In this document: piece by piece, positions 8,599-16,380 of the stretch
Layout of the letters: each line of letters starts with the position of its first letter
How positions within the stretch are numbered: position 1 is the stretch's first letter
From: Chloroflexota bacterium
GTDB lineage: Bacteria > Chloroflexota > Dehalococcoidia > DSTF01 > RBG-16-68-14
Assembly: GCA_029262675.1 (NCBI GenBank)
Contig: JAJCYW010000004.1
Location: 1 to 64,000 of the forward strand
DNA length: 64,000 nucleotides
Direction of reading: 5' to 3'
The notes under the pieces: generated by a model
The model's input: only the letters and a program-made list of their open reading frames with translations
What the model was told of the DNA's origin: nothing
Databases searched by the model: none
Made by a program: the position numbers and the translations under genes

Positions 8599-8940
8599 TG
8601 AACCCCTGACCTGTTGGAGAGGAGCCCTCCCCGGCGATTTGCCCTCGCCGGCGTTCTGGTCTCCGCCCTTCCTGACTAAATATCGGCTGCGCGGCCGACA
8701 ACTTCTATAGCCAAAAAAGTGGGTACTCCGCAGTCGTTCCTGGCAGCTCACTAGCGCCCACGCGGCGCGTAATCGCTCAAACGTAACGCCCCAAGCCGGC
8801 ATCTCCGACAGCAATTACGCAACTGCTCCAGGACCTTGTCGACTCCGGATCCGCTGCTCACTGCTCGAATCCCTCCGAGCGCGCCACAGCACCCCAGCCC
8901 TTTTGCGGTGTCTAAGGTGGAGTTCTGGTAGTATCGTGCC
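8599..8940. other. Divergent intergenic region with tRNA-Arg 3' fragment
   Basis: It separates the GGDEF gene (minus) from the dockerin gene (plus). It holds the third tRNA-Arg fragment (8865-8891) and a leader similar to 7099-7148. No other gene is evident. A frame reading upstream from 8598 stays open to 8814 but has low protein character. Confidence 0.4.
8865..8891 (+). repeat. tRNA-Arg 3'-end direct repeat, copy 3
   Basis: 27 bases identical to 7072-7098, covering the T-loop, the 3' acceptor strand, CCA and a few following bases (ending ACAGCA). Copy 1 matches only to the base after CCA, so copies 2 and 3 are closer to each other. Confidence 0.7.
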
Positions 8941-9993
8941 ATGATGCGGAGTTCGACTCTCGCTTCAGTGCTGGCCGTCATCGGAGTCACCGTGGCCGTA
9001 GGCATCGCGGTCACGCTGCTGAACAGTTCGCGGGACGCCAGCGCAGGGGCACCGCCGGAGACCGTCATCGTCAACAGCCCCCTGAACATCCACGCGGATC
9101 TGGATGTCGGTGACTGCGGGACGCCTCTCGTCGGCACCTGCACGTTCGGACAGGCCATCAACTACGTCAATCAAGGCCTCTCAAACCGCATCGGGTTCCA
9201 CACATCTGTATTCACGAGGACGGGCCCCGGCGTGATCCCCATCGAGGCGGCCGATGGCTGCCTGCCCGGGATCAGGGTCGACGTCGTCATCGACTCCAAG
9301 AACGCAGGCGTTGTCCTGGATGGCGACGTCAACGACGACGGCGTACCCGTTAGCTGCGATGCCCTGCTGCTCGTCAGTCCCTCCAACAACGGCTTCGACT
9401 TCACGCTGAACGGCGGCGGCAACTTCCTGATCCGCGAGTCCAGCAGCGCGACCGCGCGAGGCGACGGCATCAGCATCGACTGCGAAGGCTGGATGGCGCG
9501 AGACGTTGTGATCACGGGCGTGGTATTCGAAGACATCGCGGGTGAAGACATCTCTGAAGTCGGCTGCCCCACGCCCACGCCGACGACGACGCCCACTGCC
9601 ACGCCGACACTGTCACCCACCACGACGCCGTCGCCCACGCTGACGCCTACTCATACGGCGACCGCGACCACCCCGCCGACGGCGACGCCGACCAGGACGC
9701 CGACGCCGACACCGACCATCCCGCCGACGCCGTTCGGCGAGCGGCCGAACGCCGACACCAACTGCGACGGCCGTCTGGACTCCGTTGACGCAGCGCTGAT
9801 CCTGCAGCGAAACGCTGGTCTGTTGGCCGCGCTGCCGTGCCAGGGCCCGACGGGGGACGTAAATGGTGACGGCGCTCTGGATGCCGTGGATGTCGCGCTC
9901 GTGTTGCAGTTCGTGGCCGGCATCATCAGCCATCTGCCGTCGGCCGACTCGATTTCGGCGCCCGTGTCCGCGTTTACGGCCACAACCGCGTAG
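8941..9993 (+). CDS. Secreted beta-helix-like protein with Thr/Pro linker and type I dockerin-like repeat
   Basis: 350 residues. A signal or anchor segment (about 5-28) is followed by a region (about 40-208) with short strand repeats reminiscent of right-handed beta-helix proteins. Then comes a Pro/Thr linker (about 209-264) and a duplicated dockerin-like module (269-334). Its calcium loops are D272-N274-D276-G-D280 and D306-N308-D310-G-D314, each followed by an aliphatic helix. Dockerins bind cohesin domains; a cohesin-like anchored protein lies at 16381. The start is the ATG pair at 8941/8944 with no clear Shine-Dalgarno. A truncated duplicate of its 5' end lies at 7149. Confidence 0.8.
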   Translation: MMRSSTLASVLAVIGVTVAVGIAVTLLNSSRDASAGAPPETVIVNSPLNIHADLDVGDCGTPLVGTCTFGQAINYVNQGLSNRIGFHTSVFTRTGPGVIPIEAADGCLPGIRVDVVIDSKNAGVVLDGDVNDDGVPVSCDALLLVSPSNNGFDFTLNGGGNFLIRESSSATARGDGISIDCEGWMARDVVITGVVFEDIAGEDISEVGCPTPTPTTTPTATPTLSPTTTPSPTLTPTHTATATTPPTATPTRTPTPTPTIPPTPFGERPNADTNCDGRLDSVDAALILQRNAGLLAALPCQGPTGDVNGDGALDAVDVALVLQFVAGIISHLPSADSISAPVSAFTATTA

Positions 9994-9999
9994 GCCGCC

Positions 10000-10671
10000 A
10001 TGTGCGGCCGCTACACGCTCACCTATCGACAGGCGGAGCAGCTCGCTCGGGAGCTAGGCGTACCGATAGAGCAATTGGCCGAGTACGAACCGCGCTACAA
10101 TATCGCGCCGACGCAGCGCCAGTGGATCGTCCGCATGGAGCTCGAAGACCGCGAGGCGTTGCGGGCGCGCTGGGGTCTGATCAACCGCTGGGCAAAGGAC
10201 GGTAAGTCGGCGTTCCGCACCATCAACGCCCGCGCGGAGACCGTTCACCAGCGACCGTCGTTCCGCGACGCGTTCAAGAAGCGGCGCTGTGTGGTGCCTG
10301 CGGACGGCTTCTACGAATGGACGGGTCAGAAGAGCAAGCGGATGCCGCTCTGGTTCCACCGGCCGGACGCGGGGCTGCTGCTGTTCGCCGGGCTCTACGA
10401 ATCGTGGCAGCCGGAGCCGGACGTCTGGGAGCCGACCTACACGATCATCACAACGGAAGCGAACGCCGTCGTCGGCGGCGTCCACGACCGGATGCCCGTG
10501 ATCCTGCCCGAGGACCGCGTAGACGACTGGCTCTTCCCCAAGGAGACCGATTTCGATAAGCTCCGCGGCCTGCTGGTCCCCGCCCGGGACGACCTGCTCG
10601 TCAGCACGGCTGTATCGCCTGACGTGAACAGCGTTAAGAACGACAACCCCAGCCTGGTCGAGCCCGTCTAG
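10000..10671 (+). CDS. yedK: SOS response-associated peptidase / abasic-site crosslinker (YedK/HMCES family)
   Basis: 223 residues, the usual length. The start is fixed by the mature catalytic Cys2 (MCGRY). Conserved N76 in NARAE, E106 in DGFYEW and H162 in HDRMPVIL complete the active site. The family forms a covalent thiazolidine with abasic sites in single-stranded DNA and shields them from cleavage. It is convergent with dnaE2 (3-nt gap), and the damage-tolerance polymerase genes next door fit the role. It starts 6 nt after the dockerin gene, so it may be co-transcribed with it. Confidence 0.95.
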   Translation: MCGRYTLTYRQAEQLARELGVPIEQLAEYEPRYNIAPTQRQWIVRMELEDREALRARWGLINRWAKDGKSAFRTINARAETVHQRPSFRDAFKKRRCVVPADGFYEWTGQKSKRMPLWFHRPDAGLLLFAGLYESWQPEPDVWEPTYTIITTEANAVVGGVHDRMPVILPEDRVDDWLFPKETDFDKLRGLLVPARDDLLVSTAVSPDVNSVKNDNPSLVEPV

Positions 10672-10674
10672 CGC

Positions 10675-13600
10675 CTAGCCGAAGTTGTGCGTCCGCTCGC
10701 CTGGGACACGACCACCCGCCAGTGGCAGCGGCTCCATCCGCTCGGTCACCACGTTCACCGTTCGCTCCTGACGTTCGATGTGGCCGTGGACGATCAGCGA
10801 ACCCGCCTCCGTCACCAGCTCCTTGAAGCGCTGCACCAGATGCGGCTTGGTGATCACGTTGATCAGTCCGTAGCGGTCCTCCAGCGTGTGGAAGACGAAA
10901 CCTTTCGCCGTCCCCGGCGCCTGGCGCACGGCGACGAAGCCGCCGACGGTGACAGCCGCGCCGTTTTCCAGCGTGGCGACGATGTGGCTGGGCGTGATGC
11001 CCTCATGGAGCGATGTCAGGTCCATGATGTGGCCGCGCGTGGCGATCACGCCCTCCGTTAGCCGCACGTCCTCGCGGATGCGCTCGCCGTCGCTCATCTC
11101 TTCCAACGGCACCATCTCGGCGTCGTACGGCAGCGCTAACGGGAGCTGCGCGTTCAACGGTTGGTAGAAGAGGCCTAGCTGCCAGATCAGCTCCCGCTCG
11201 TGGAGGCCGGTCCAGGCGAACGCGCCCAGCCGGACTAGTGTTTCGATCGGTTCTCTTGGCAGCCTCGTGCGACGCCAGAAGCTCCAGAGCGAGTCGTATG
11301 GCCCCTGCGCGGCCTCTTCGTGGAGCTGTTGCCGCCACGCCGCGCCGATGCCTTTGACGTAGTTGTAGCCGAGCCGGATCGCCTCGTCGTCGCTCGTCTC
11401 TGCGCCGTCGCCGGTCGCTTCGATCAGGCACTCGCCGCGGCTGCGGTTGACGTCGACGCCCAGCACCTCGACACCGTTGCGGCGCGCTTCGTTCGTGATC
11501 ACGCCGGGGCTGTAGAAGCCAAAAGGCCACTCGTTCAGCCAGGAGCAGTAGAACTCCAGCGGGTAGTAGCGCTTGACCCAGGCTAGTTTACCCGCCGTCT
11601 CCGCCATCGCCGCCGCGTGCGATTTCGGGAAGCCGTACTCCGCGAACGCGAGGATCTTCTCGTAGATCGATTCCGCCGTCGTTTCATCGACGAAGCCGCG
11701 CTCGCGGGTGCCTTCGATGAATTCCTGGTGCAGCTTCTCCATCTCCTCCCGCGAGCGCTTGCGGCTCATCGCCCGGCGCAGCGTCTCGGCCTGGCCGGCC
11801 GTGAAGCCGGCGACGGCCATCGCCGTCTCCAGCACCTGCTCCTGGAAGATGATCACGCCTTTCGTCTCGGCCAGCACCGGCTCCAGGCACGGGTGGTCGT
11901 ACGTGACAGGCTCCACGCCCTGGCAGCGCAGAATATAAGGGTTGACGGCGCCGCCCTGGATGGGGCCGGGGCGGATCAGCGCGACCTGGATCACTAAGTC
12001 TTCGATGCAGCTAATCTTGAGGCGCATGATGGCTTGGAGCTGGGCGCGGCTCTGGATCTGGACGATGCCGAGGATATCGCCGCGCTGGATCATCTCGTAG
12101 ACGGCCGGGTCGTCCAACGGGATGCGGACGGGGTCGATACGCTTGCCGTGCCGCTCTTCGATCAGCGTCAGCGCGCGCTGCAGGTGGCCCAGGCTGGGGT
12201 AGCCCAGGAAGTCCATCTTGATGAAGCCGGCGTCGGCCACCGAGTCCTTGTCCCACTGGCAGATGTAGCGGCCAGCCATCGCCGAGGGCTGCACGGGCAC
12301 CTGCTCGACGATCGGCGTGCTGGAGATGATCACGCCGCCGGAGTGTTGGCTGAGATGGCGAGGCTTGCCGCGTAGTTCCTCGACGAGCTGGACAAACTGA
12401 CGCCAGACGGGTGCGTTCATCCTCGACCGAAACTCCGGCAGCGCCTGCATCTCTTCGCTGAGCGTGCCGGCGAAGCGGCCACGGATCTTCTTCGCCAGCT
12501 TGTCGATGTCGCCCTCCGGCAGGCCGAGCGCCTTGCCGGCGTCTCGGATGGCCATCGGGTAGCGATAGGAGATGACGTTGGCCACCAGCGCTGCGTGCTC
12601 CGTGCCGTAGGTGGCGAAGACGTGCTCGAACATCCGTTCGCGCGCCTCGCGGGCGAAATCGAGGTCGATGTCCGGCACGTCCTCCTTCCGCCGCGCTTCG
12701 TTCAGGAAGCGGCCGACGAAGAGGTTGTACTTGATCGGATCGATACCGGAGAGGCCCAGCAGGTAGCAGACGAGCGAGCCGACCGACGAGCCGCGGCCGC
12801 GGGCCGGCAGCTTGTTGTCGTGCGCGTACTGCATGAGCTGCCAGTTGCGCAGAAAGAAGCCGGCCTGCCCCGCCTGCCGGATCAACTCCAGCTCCTTCCG
12901 CAGCCGCTCCTCGATCTGCGGCGCCGCCCGGCCGTAGAGTTCGCGGCCGCTAGCCAGGCAGACCTCCTCCAGGAACTCGTCGGCCGTCTTGCCGTCCGGC
13001 GCCTGGAAGTCCGGAAAGCGGTAGGTGAGGTCGCGCGTCAGGTCGAATACGCAACGTTCGGCGATGGCGACACTGTTCCGCAGCGCCTCTGGAAGATCGG
13101 CGAAGAGAGTCGCCATCTCCTGCGGCGATTTCAGGTAGAACTCCGTGTTCTTGCGCCGTTGGTGCTCGGAGGCGTCCAGCGTCGTCCGGTGGCGTACGGC
13201 CACAAGCACGTCCTGCAACCGATGGCGCGCGCGCTCGTGGTAGTGGACGTTGTTCGTCGCGACGACGGGTAGGCCCAGGTCGCTGGCCAGCGCCACCAGC
13301 GCCGCGTTGCGCGCGCTATCGCCGTGGACCAAGTTCTGCTGCAGTTCGATGAAGAAGCTGTCTCGTCCGAAGAGCTCGCGAAAGCGCGCGGCGGCCTGTC
13401 GTGCGCCTGCCGCATCGCCGGCTGCGATCAGGCGCGGCACCTGTCCCTCGCGGCAGCCGGAGAGCGCGATCAGGCCCTCCGTGCGGCCTTCCAGCGCCGC
13501 GGGGTCCAGCACCGGTTCGCCGCGGGGGCTCTCTAGATGAGCAATCGAGAGCAGCCGGCTCAGGTTGGCGTAGCCGCGCGGCGTTTCTGCGAGGAGTGTT

Positions 13601-13830
13601 AGGTGGGAGCCGTCCCGGAGCGTCGGCTCCGCGCCGATGATCGCCTGCACGCCCCACTCCTTCGCCGCCTGTGCGAACTCCATCGCGCCGGCCAGGCCGT
13701 CGTGGTCGGTCAGCGCCAGCGCCGGGTAGCCCAGCGCGCGCGCTTGCAGCACCAGCTCCAGCGGTGTCGACGCGCCCTCCCGGAACGAGAAGCAGGAGTG
13801 GCAGTGGAGCTCTACGTACTCGGCCATCAT
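10675..13830 (-). CDS. dnaE2: Error-prone DNA polymerase III alpha, DnaE2 type
   Basis: 1051 residues, typical of DnaE2 and shorter than replicative DnaE. An N-terminal PHP domain (about 1-260; HCHSCFS, LTDHDG) is followed by the PolIII palm with catalytic PDIDLDF (about 395). The fingers and thumb contain a QEQVL motif, then a helix-hairpin-helix region and a C-terminal OB fold (about 950-1030). DnaE2 carries out mutagenic lesion bypass together with ImuB, whose homologue is encoded 0.9 kb upstream on the same strand. No LexA-type box is seen in the 32-bp gap to the divergent methyltransferase gene. Confidence 0.95.
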   Translation of the reverse strand: MMAEYVELHCHSCFSFREGASTPLELVLQARALGYPALALTDHDGLAGAMEFAQAAKEWGVQAIIGAEPTLRDGSHLTLLAETPRGYANLSRLLSIAHLESPRGEPVLDPAALEGRTEGLIALSGCREGQVPRLIAAGDAAGARQAAARFRELFGRDSFFIELQQNLVHGDSARNAALVALASDLGLPVVATNNVHYHERARHRLQDVLVAVRHRTTLDASEHQRRKNTEFYLKSPQEMATLFADLPEALRNSVAIAERCVFDLTRDLTYRFPDFQAPDGKTADEFLEEVCLASGRELYGRAAPQIEERLRKELELIRQAGQAGFFLRNWQLMQYAHDNKLPARGRGSSVGSLVCYLLGLSGIDPIKYNLFVGRFLNEARRKEDVPDIDLDFAREARERMFEHVFATYGTEHAALVANVISYRYPMAIRDAGKALGLPEGDIDKLAKKIRGRFAGTLSEEMQALPEFRSRMNAPVWRQFVQLVEELRGKPRHLSQHSGGVIISSTPIVEQVPVQPSAMAGRYICQWDKDSVADAGFIKMDFLGYPSLGHLQRALTLIEERHGKRIDPVRIPLDDPAVYEMIQRGDILGIVQIQSRAQLQAIMRLKISCIEDLVIQVALIRPGPIQGGAVNPYILRCQGVEPVTYDHPCLEPVLAETKGVIIFQEQVLETAMAVAGFTAGQAETLRRAMSRKRSREEMEKLHQEFIEGTRERGFVDETTAESIYEKILAFAEYGFPKSHAAAMAETAGKLAWVKRYYPLEFYCSWLNEWPFGFYSPGVITNEARRNGVEVLGVDVNRSRGECLIEATGDGAETSDDEAIRLGYNYVKGIGAAWRQQLHEEAAQGPYDSLWSFWRRTRLPREPIETLVRLGAFAWTGLHERELIWQLGLFYQPLNAQLPLALPYDAEMVPLEEMSDGERIREDVRLTEGVIATRGHIMDLTSLHEGITPSHIVATLENGAAVTVGGFVAVRQAPGTAKGFVFHTLEDRYGLINVITKPHLVQRFKELVTEAGSLIVHGHIERQERTVNVVTERMEPLPLAGGRVPGERTHNFG

Positions 13831-13862
13831 CTATACTGCCGGCGGGAGCGCATCGGAGGCAC

Positions 13863-14372
13863 ATGATGGAGCTGTGGCGTCACCTGCGAGCGATCGCTCT
13901 GCTGCCGGCGATGGCGCTCGCGGTGATCCCGCTGGCCATCCTCTACTGGACGGAAGATGTGCAGATCGGCTGGGAGCTGGATGCTCCGCTGGCCGTGCCG
14001 CCGGTCGTCCTCGGCGTGGCGTTGCTGCTGGGCGGGCTGGGTCTGCTCGTCTGGACGGTTGCCATGTTCCGCTCCGCGGGAGAGGGCACGCTGGCGCCGT
14101 GGGACCCGACGCAACGATTGGTCGTCGCCGGCGTCTACCGCCATGTACGCAACCCGATGATCAGCGGCGTCTTCTGTGCGATTCTTGGCGAGGCGGCGCT
14201 GTTGGGGTCGCTGCCGCTCTTCTACTGGGGCGTGGTGTTTTTCGTCGCCAACGCGATCTATATGCCGCTGGTTGAGGAGCGCGGCCTTGAGCGTCGCTTT
14301 GGTGAGGATTACCGTCGCTACAGGCAGCACGTGCCGCGCTGGATCCCGCGGCTGACGCCTTGGCGGAGCTAA
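13863..14372 (+). CDS. Isoprenylcysteine-methyltransferase-like membrane methyltransferase
   Basis: 169 residues from an ATG pair at 13863. There are about four membrane helices, then the signature GVYRHVRNPM...G and a C-terminal EERGLERRFGEDYRRYRQHVPR. This is the SAM-binding pattern of the ICMT/PEMT-like small membrane methyltransferases. The substrate is not predictable. The gene sits on the plus strand between dnaE2 and the imuB pair (both minus), ending 13 bp from the DUF6504-like gene. Confidence 0.8.
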   Translation: MMELWRHLRAIALLPAMALAVIPLAILYWTEDVQIGWELDAPLAVPPVVLGVALLLGGLGLLVWTVAMFRSAGEGTLAPWDPTQRLVVAGVYRHVRNPMISGVFCAILGEAALLGSLPLFYWGVVFFVANAIYMPLVEERGLERRFGEDYRRYRQHVPRWIPRLTPWRS

Positions 14373-14385
14373 GTGGGAGTAGCGC

Positions 14386-14712
14386 TCACCCATACCGCTG
14401 CTCATACCACCCCGCTCCGATCTCGTCCCGAAAGACCGTCACGGCGCGGCCGTCCTCCAGCAGCAGATCGTAGTAGGCGCGGGCGACCGGCTCCGCCGTC
14501 CACCAGCGGTCGTCGGTGCGGTAGCGGTCCAGCAACTCGTCGACGGCCAGCCACTGGCCGCCGCGCCGGACGGCGCAAGGCAGGCCGTCTGCGTCCGTTC
14601 GCACATCCGCCTTTCGGGGCGCGTTCAGGCGTCGTAGTTTGCCGGGGCGCTTCGTATCGCTCGATGTCCGGAGCGCGGGGCCACCTCTGCCGCGCGGGGA
14701 GCGTTCAGGCAT
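14386..14712 (-). CDS. DUF6504-like small protein coupled to imuB
   Basis: 108 residues. The ATG at 14712 overlaps the imuB stop by 8 bp, indicating translational coupling. The N-terminus is basic and Arg/Pro-rich. The C-terminal half has the pattern DDRWWTAEPVARAYYDLLLEDG then VFRDEIGAGWYEQRYG, which I recognise as the DUF6504 type found beside or fused to Y-family polymerases. It may be an accessory to ImuB, taking the place that ImuA fills elsewhere. That role is inferred from position only. Confidence 0.7.
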   Translation of the reverse strand: MPERSPRGRGGPALRTSSDTKRPGKLRRLNAPRKADVRTDADGLPCAVRRGGQWLAVDELLDRYRTDDRWWTAEPVARAYYDLLLEDGRAVTVFRDEIGAGWYEQRYG

Positions 14713-15874
14713 CGTAGGGCACCAGGACGCTCCGCTCTTCTGGGTGCCGGGAACTCGGGTCCACCTCCGCAACTCGATAAATCATCGGCCTGTTGTAGCG
14801 GGCGCGCAGTTGCCGGATCGCCTCCGCTATCTGGTTCAGGTTCTGCTGGGTGTCCGTGAAGAGCTTGGCCTGCTTCGCCATCTCGCGGCCGAGGCCGGTG
14901 AACGTGACGGCGACGGTATCGATACTTTGGGGCAGCTCCAGCAGCGAGAGCCGCGTCTTCAGGATCAGCAGCATCTGCCGCTCGTCGCCCGTCGGCTCCC
15001 GGAACGTCTCCAGCTTCTCCCAGACGATGCGCTCGTCGGCCAGGAGCTGCAGGTGCATGCGACGGGCCGTGCGGCCCTTCAGCCGCCGTACCAGCCGCCC
15101 GATGAGCTGACGCCCGGCCATGATCATCGCCTCGCTCGCGACGACGGGCGTCTCGAAGCTGAGCCGTTCGTGCAGCGCCTCCTGTAGTGTGCGCGGTCGC
15201 AGCGGCTCGCGGTCGATGCCGCTGGCCAGCTCCCAGAGCCGGGCGCCGCTACGGCCGAACTGCGCTTCGACGGCGGTCTTGGGCAGCGCGGCGATCTTCC
15301 CCAGCGTCTGCAGGGCCAGCAGGTGCAGCCGTTGGGTGGTGTTCGCGTTGAACGGGAGCAGCGCGGTGTCCTTATCGTGCAGGAACTCCCGCTCGCGGCC
15401 GGCCGGGACGATGCCGGCGTCCCCCGGCGGCGTGATCGTCGCCGCGACGGAGGCGGCGAACTTGCCGTCAGCGATGCCGGCGCCGGCCAGCAGCCCCGTC
15501 GCGGCGCGCACCGCTTCGACGAGCGCGGCGGCGAGGGCGAACTCGTCGTCGAAGTGGCCCTGCAGCCCCAGTACATCGGCGTAGGCGGTGCCCGCTTCGG
15601 CCGGCTCGACGAGAGGGCTGATCCCCTCCACGGCATCCAGCAGCGCCTCGCCCACGTCGCGATAGAGCGCGTGGTTGGCCTCGACAAAGACGGCGTGAGG
15701 GCAGGCCGCCTTGGCCTGGCGGACGGTGAGGACACGGGCGCTGGCGACATCGGTCGATGCGTCGATGACGGCGCCGCGTTCGTAGACGATGAGCGGCTGC
15801 TCCGCCAGGCGTGCGTCGGCGCGGCGTTCGACGGCGACGGCGAAGGACGGGATGGCGATACAGGCGGTGCGCAT
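14705..15874 (-). CDS. imuB: ImuB-type catalytically dead Y-family polymerase
   Basis: 389 residues from the ATG at 15874. The order is that of a Y-family polymerase, but the palm motifs are lost. The usual VDMDAFF-like strand reads IAIPSFAVAVE, without the metal-binding Asp, and the usual Ser-Ile-Asp-Glu segment reads AYADVLGLQ. That loss is the hallmark of ImuB, a mutasome scaffold linking the clamp and DnaE2. A thumb (HhH) and little-finger domain follow. No imuA/RecA-like gene is adjacent. A strong promoter with an embedded LexA-type box lies 50-75 nt upstream. Confidence 0.88.
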   Translation of the reverse strand: MRTACIAIPSFAVAVERRADARLAEQPLIVYERGAVIDASTDVASARVLTVRQAKAACPHAVFVEANHALYRDVGEALLDAVEGISPLVEPAEAGTAYADVLGLQGHFDDEFALAAALVEAVRAATGLLAGAGIADGKFAASVAATITPPGDAGIVPAGREREFLHDKDTALLPFNANTTQRLHLLALQTLGKIAALPKTAVEAQFGRSGARLWELASGIDREPLRPRTLQEALHERLSFETPVVASEAMIMAGRQLIGRLVRRLKGRTARRMHLQLLADERIVWEKLETFREPTGDERQMLLILKTRLSLLELPQSIDTVAVTFTGLGREMAKQAKLFTDTQQNLNQIAEAIRQLRARYNRPMIYRVAEVDPSSRHPEERSVLVPYDA

Positions 15875-15922
15875 AATGAAGTCTCTAGCTGGTTTCGTAC
15901 CGGAGGGGAGGCAACGCCCAGG

Positions 15923-15949
15923 ATAATAGAACGCATGTACTATTGTCAA
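15923..15949 (-). promoter_or_regulatory. imuB promoter with embedded LexA/SOS-type box
   Basis: On the minus strand TTGACA (15949-15944) and TATTAT (15928-15923) form a promoter with a 15-nt spacer. The spacer contains GTACATGCGTTC (15940-15929). This matches the Gram-positive LexA core GAAC-N4-GTTC in one full arm and differs by one base in the other arm. Repressor bound there would block the promoter. The spacer is shorter than the ideal 17. Confidence 0.6.
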
Positions 15950-16171
15950 GCTAAGTATTGTCGCGGCCGGGCTGGGGCAATCGAGATGGGGCCTAGTACC
16001 TGCGTTAGTTTCCTCTACAGACCTGAAGTGAGGCGACCAAGAAGCCGAAGATACTACAGAGTTATCGAAGCGTCTGAATCGAAGTTGGTGAAGCTACGTG
16101 CGATGGTCCAAGCTCCGATCCGAATGGACAGCGTGCGTCTTCGCACTCGGTGGGACGCTGCAGGCCGTCTG

Positions 16172-16199
16172 TTGACCCGTTACGGGCCGCGTGTATAAT
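16172..16199 (+). promoter_or_regulatory. Strong sigma-70 promoter of the cohesin-like gene
   Basis: TTGACC (16172-16177), a 16-nt spacer, and the consensus TATAAT (16194-16199). It implies a 5' leader of about 175 nt, with small hairpins at 16264-16276 and 16280-16293 and a Shine-Dalgarno (GGAGGGA) before the ATG at 16381. No known riboswitch was recognised. The remainder of 15950-16170 holds nothing I can call. Confidence 0.7.
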
Positions 16200-16380
16200 A
16201 ACTGCGCTGGTAGCGGGCCAACGCCGATTGGAGCAGTGGCCTGTCGCACTCCTTGTGAATCCGGATTCGGCGAATCGCAATTCGTCGGCGAATCTCGATT
16301 TGGAGGAAACGCTTCTGTAACGGCAATTGGCAGAACGTGTTGGGAACTTGAGGGGAAGATCCGTTAGCGGAGGGACAGAC

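Noticed and set aside
8599..8814. N-terminal extension of the GGDEF protein
   Set aside because: Arg/Gly-rich, not domain-like. The ATG at 8598 has a ribosome site and directly precedes the first membrane helix.
9618..9730. Short-period repeats that might suggest a CRISPR or tandem-repeat locus
   Set aside because: They encode the Pro/Thr linker of the dockerin protein in frame. No spacer-repeat structure and no cas genes are present.
12595..13272. Long plus-strand ORF opposite dnaE2
   Set aside because: Composition is that of a high-GC antisense frame, and dnaE2 motifs run uninterrupted on the other strand.
16206..16380. Possible riboswitch in the leader of the cohesin-like gene
   Set aside because: Only small imperfect hairpins are present. 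No conserved core of a known riboswitch was recognised.
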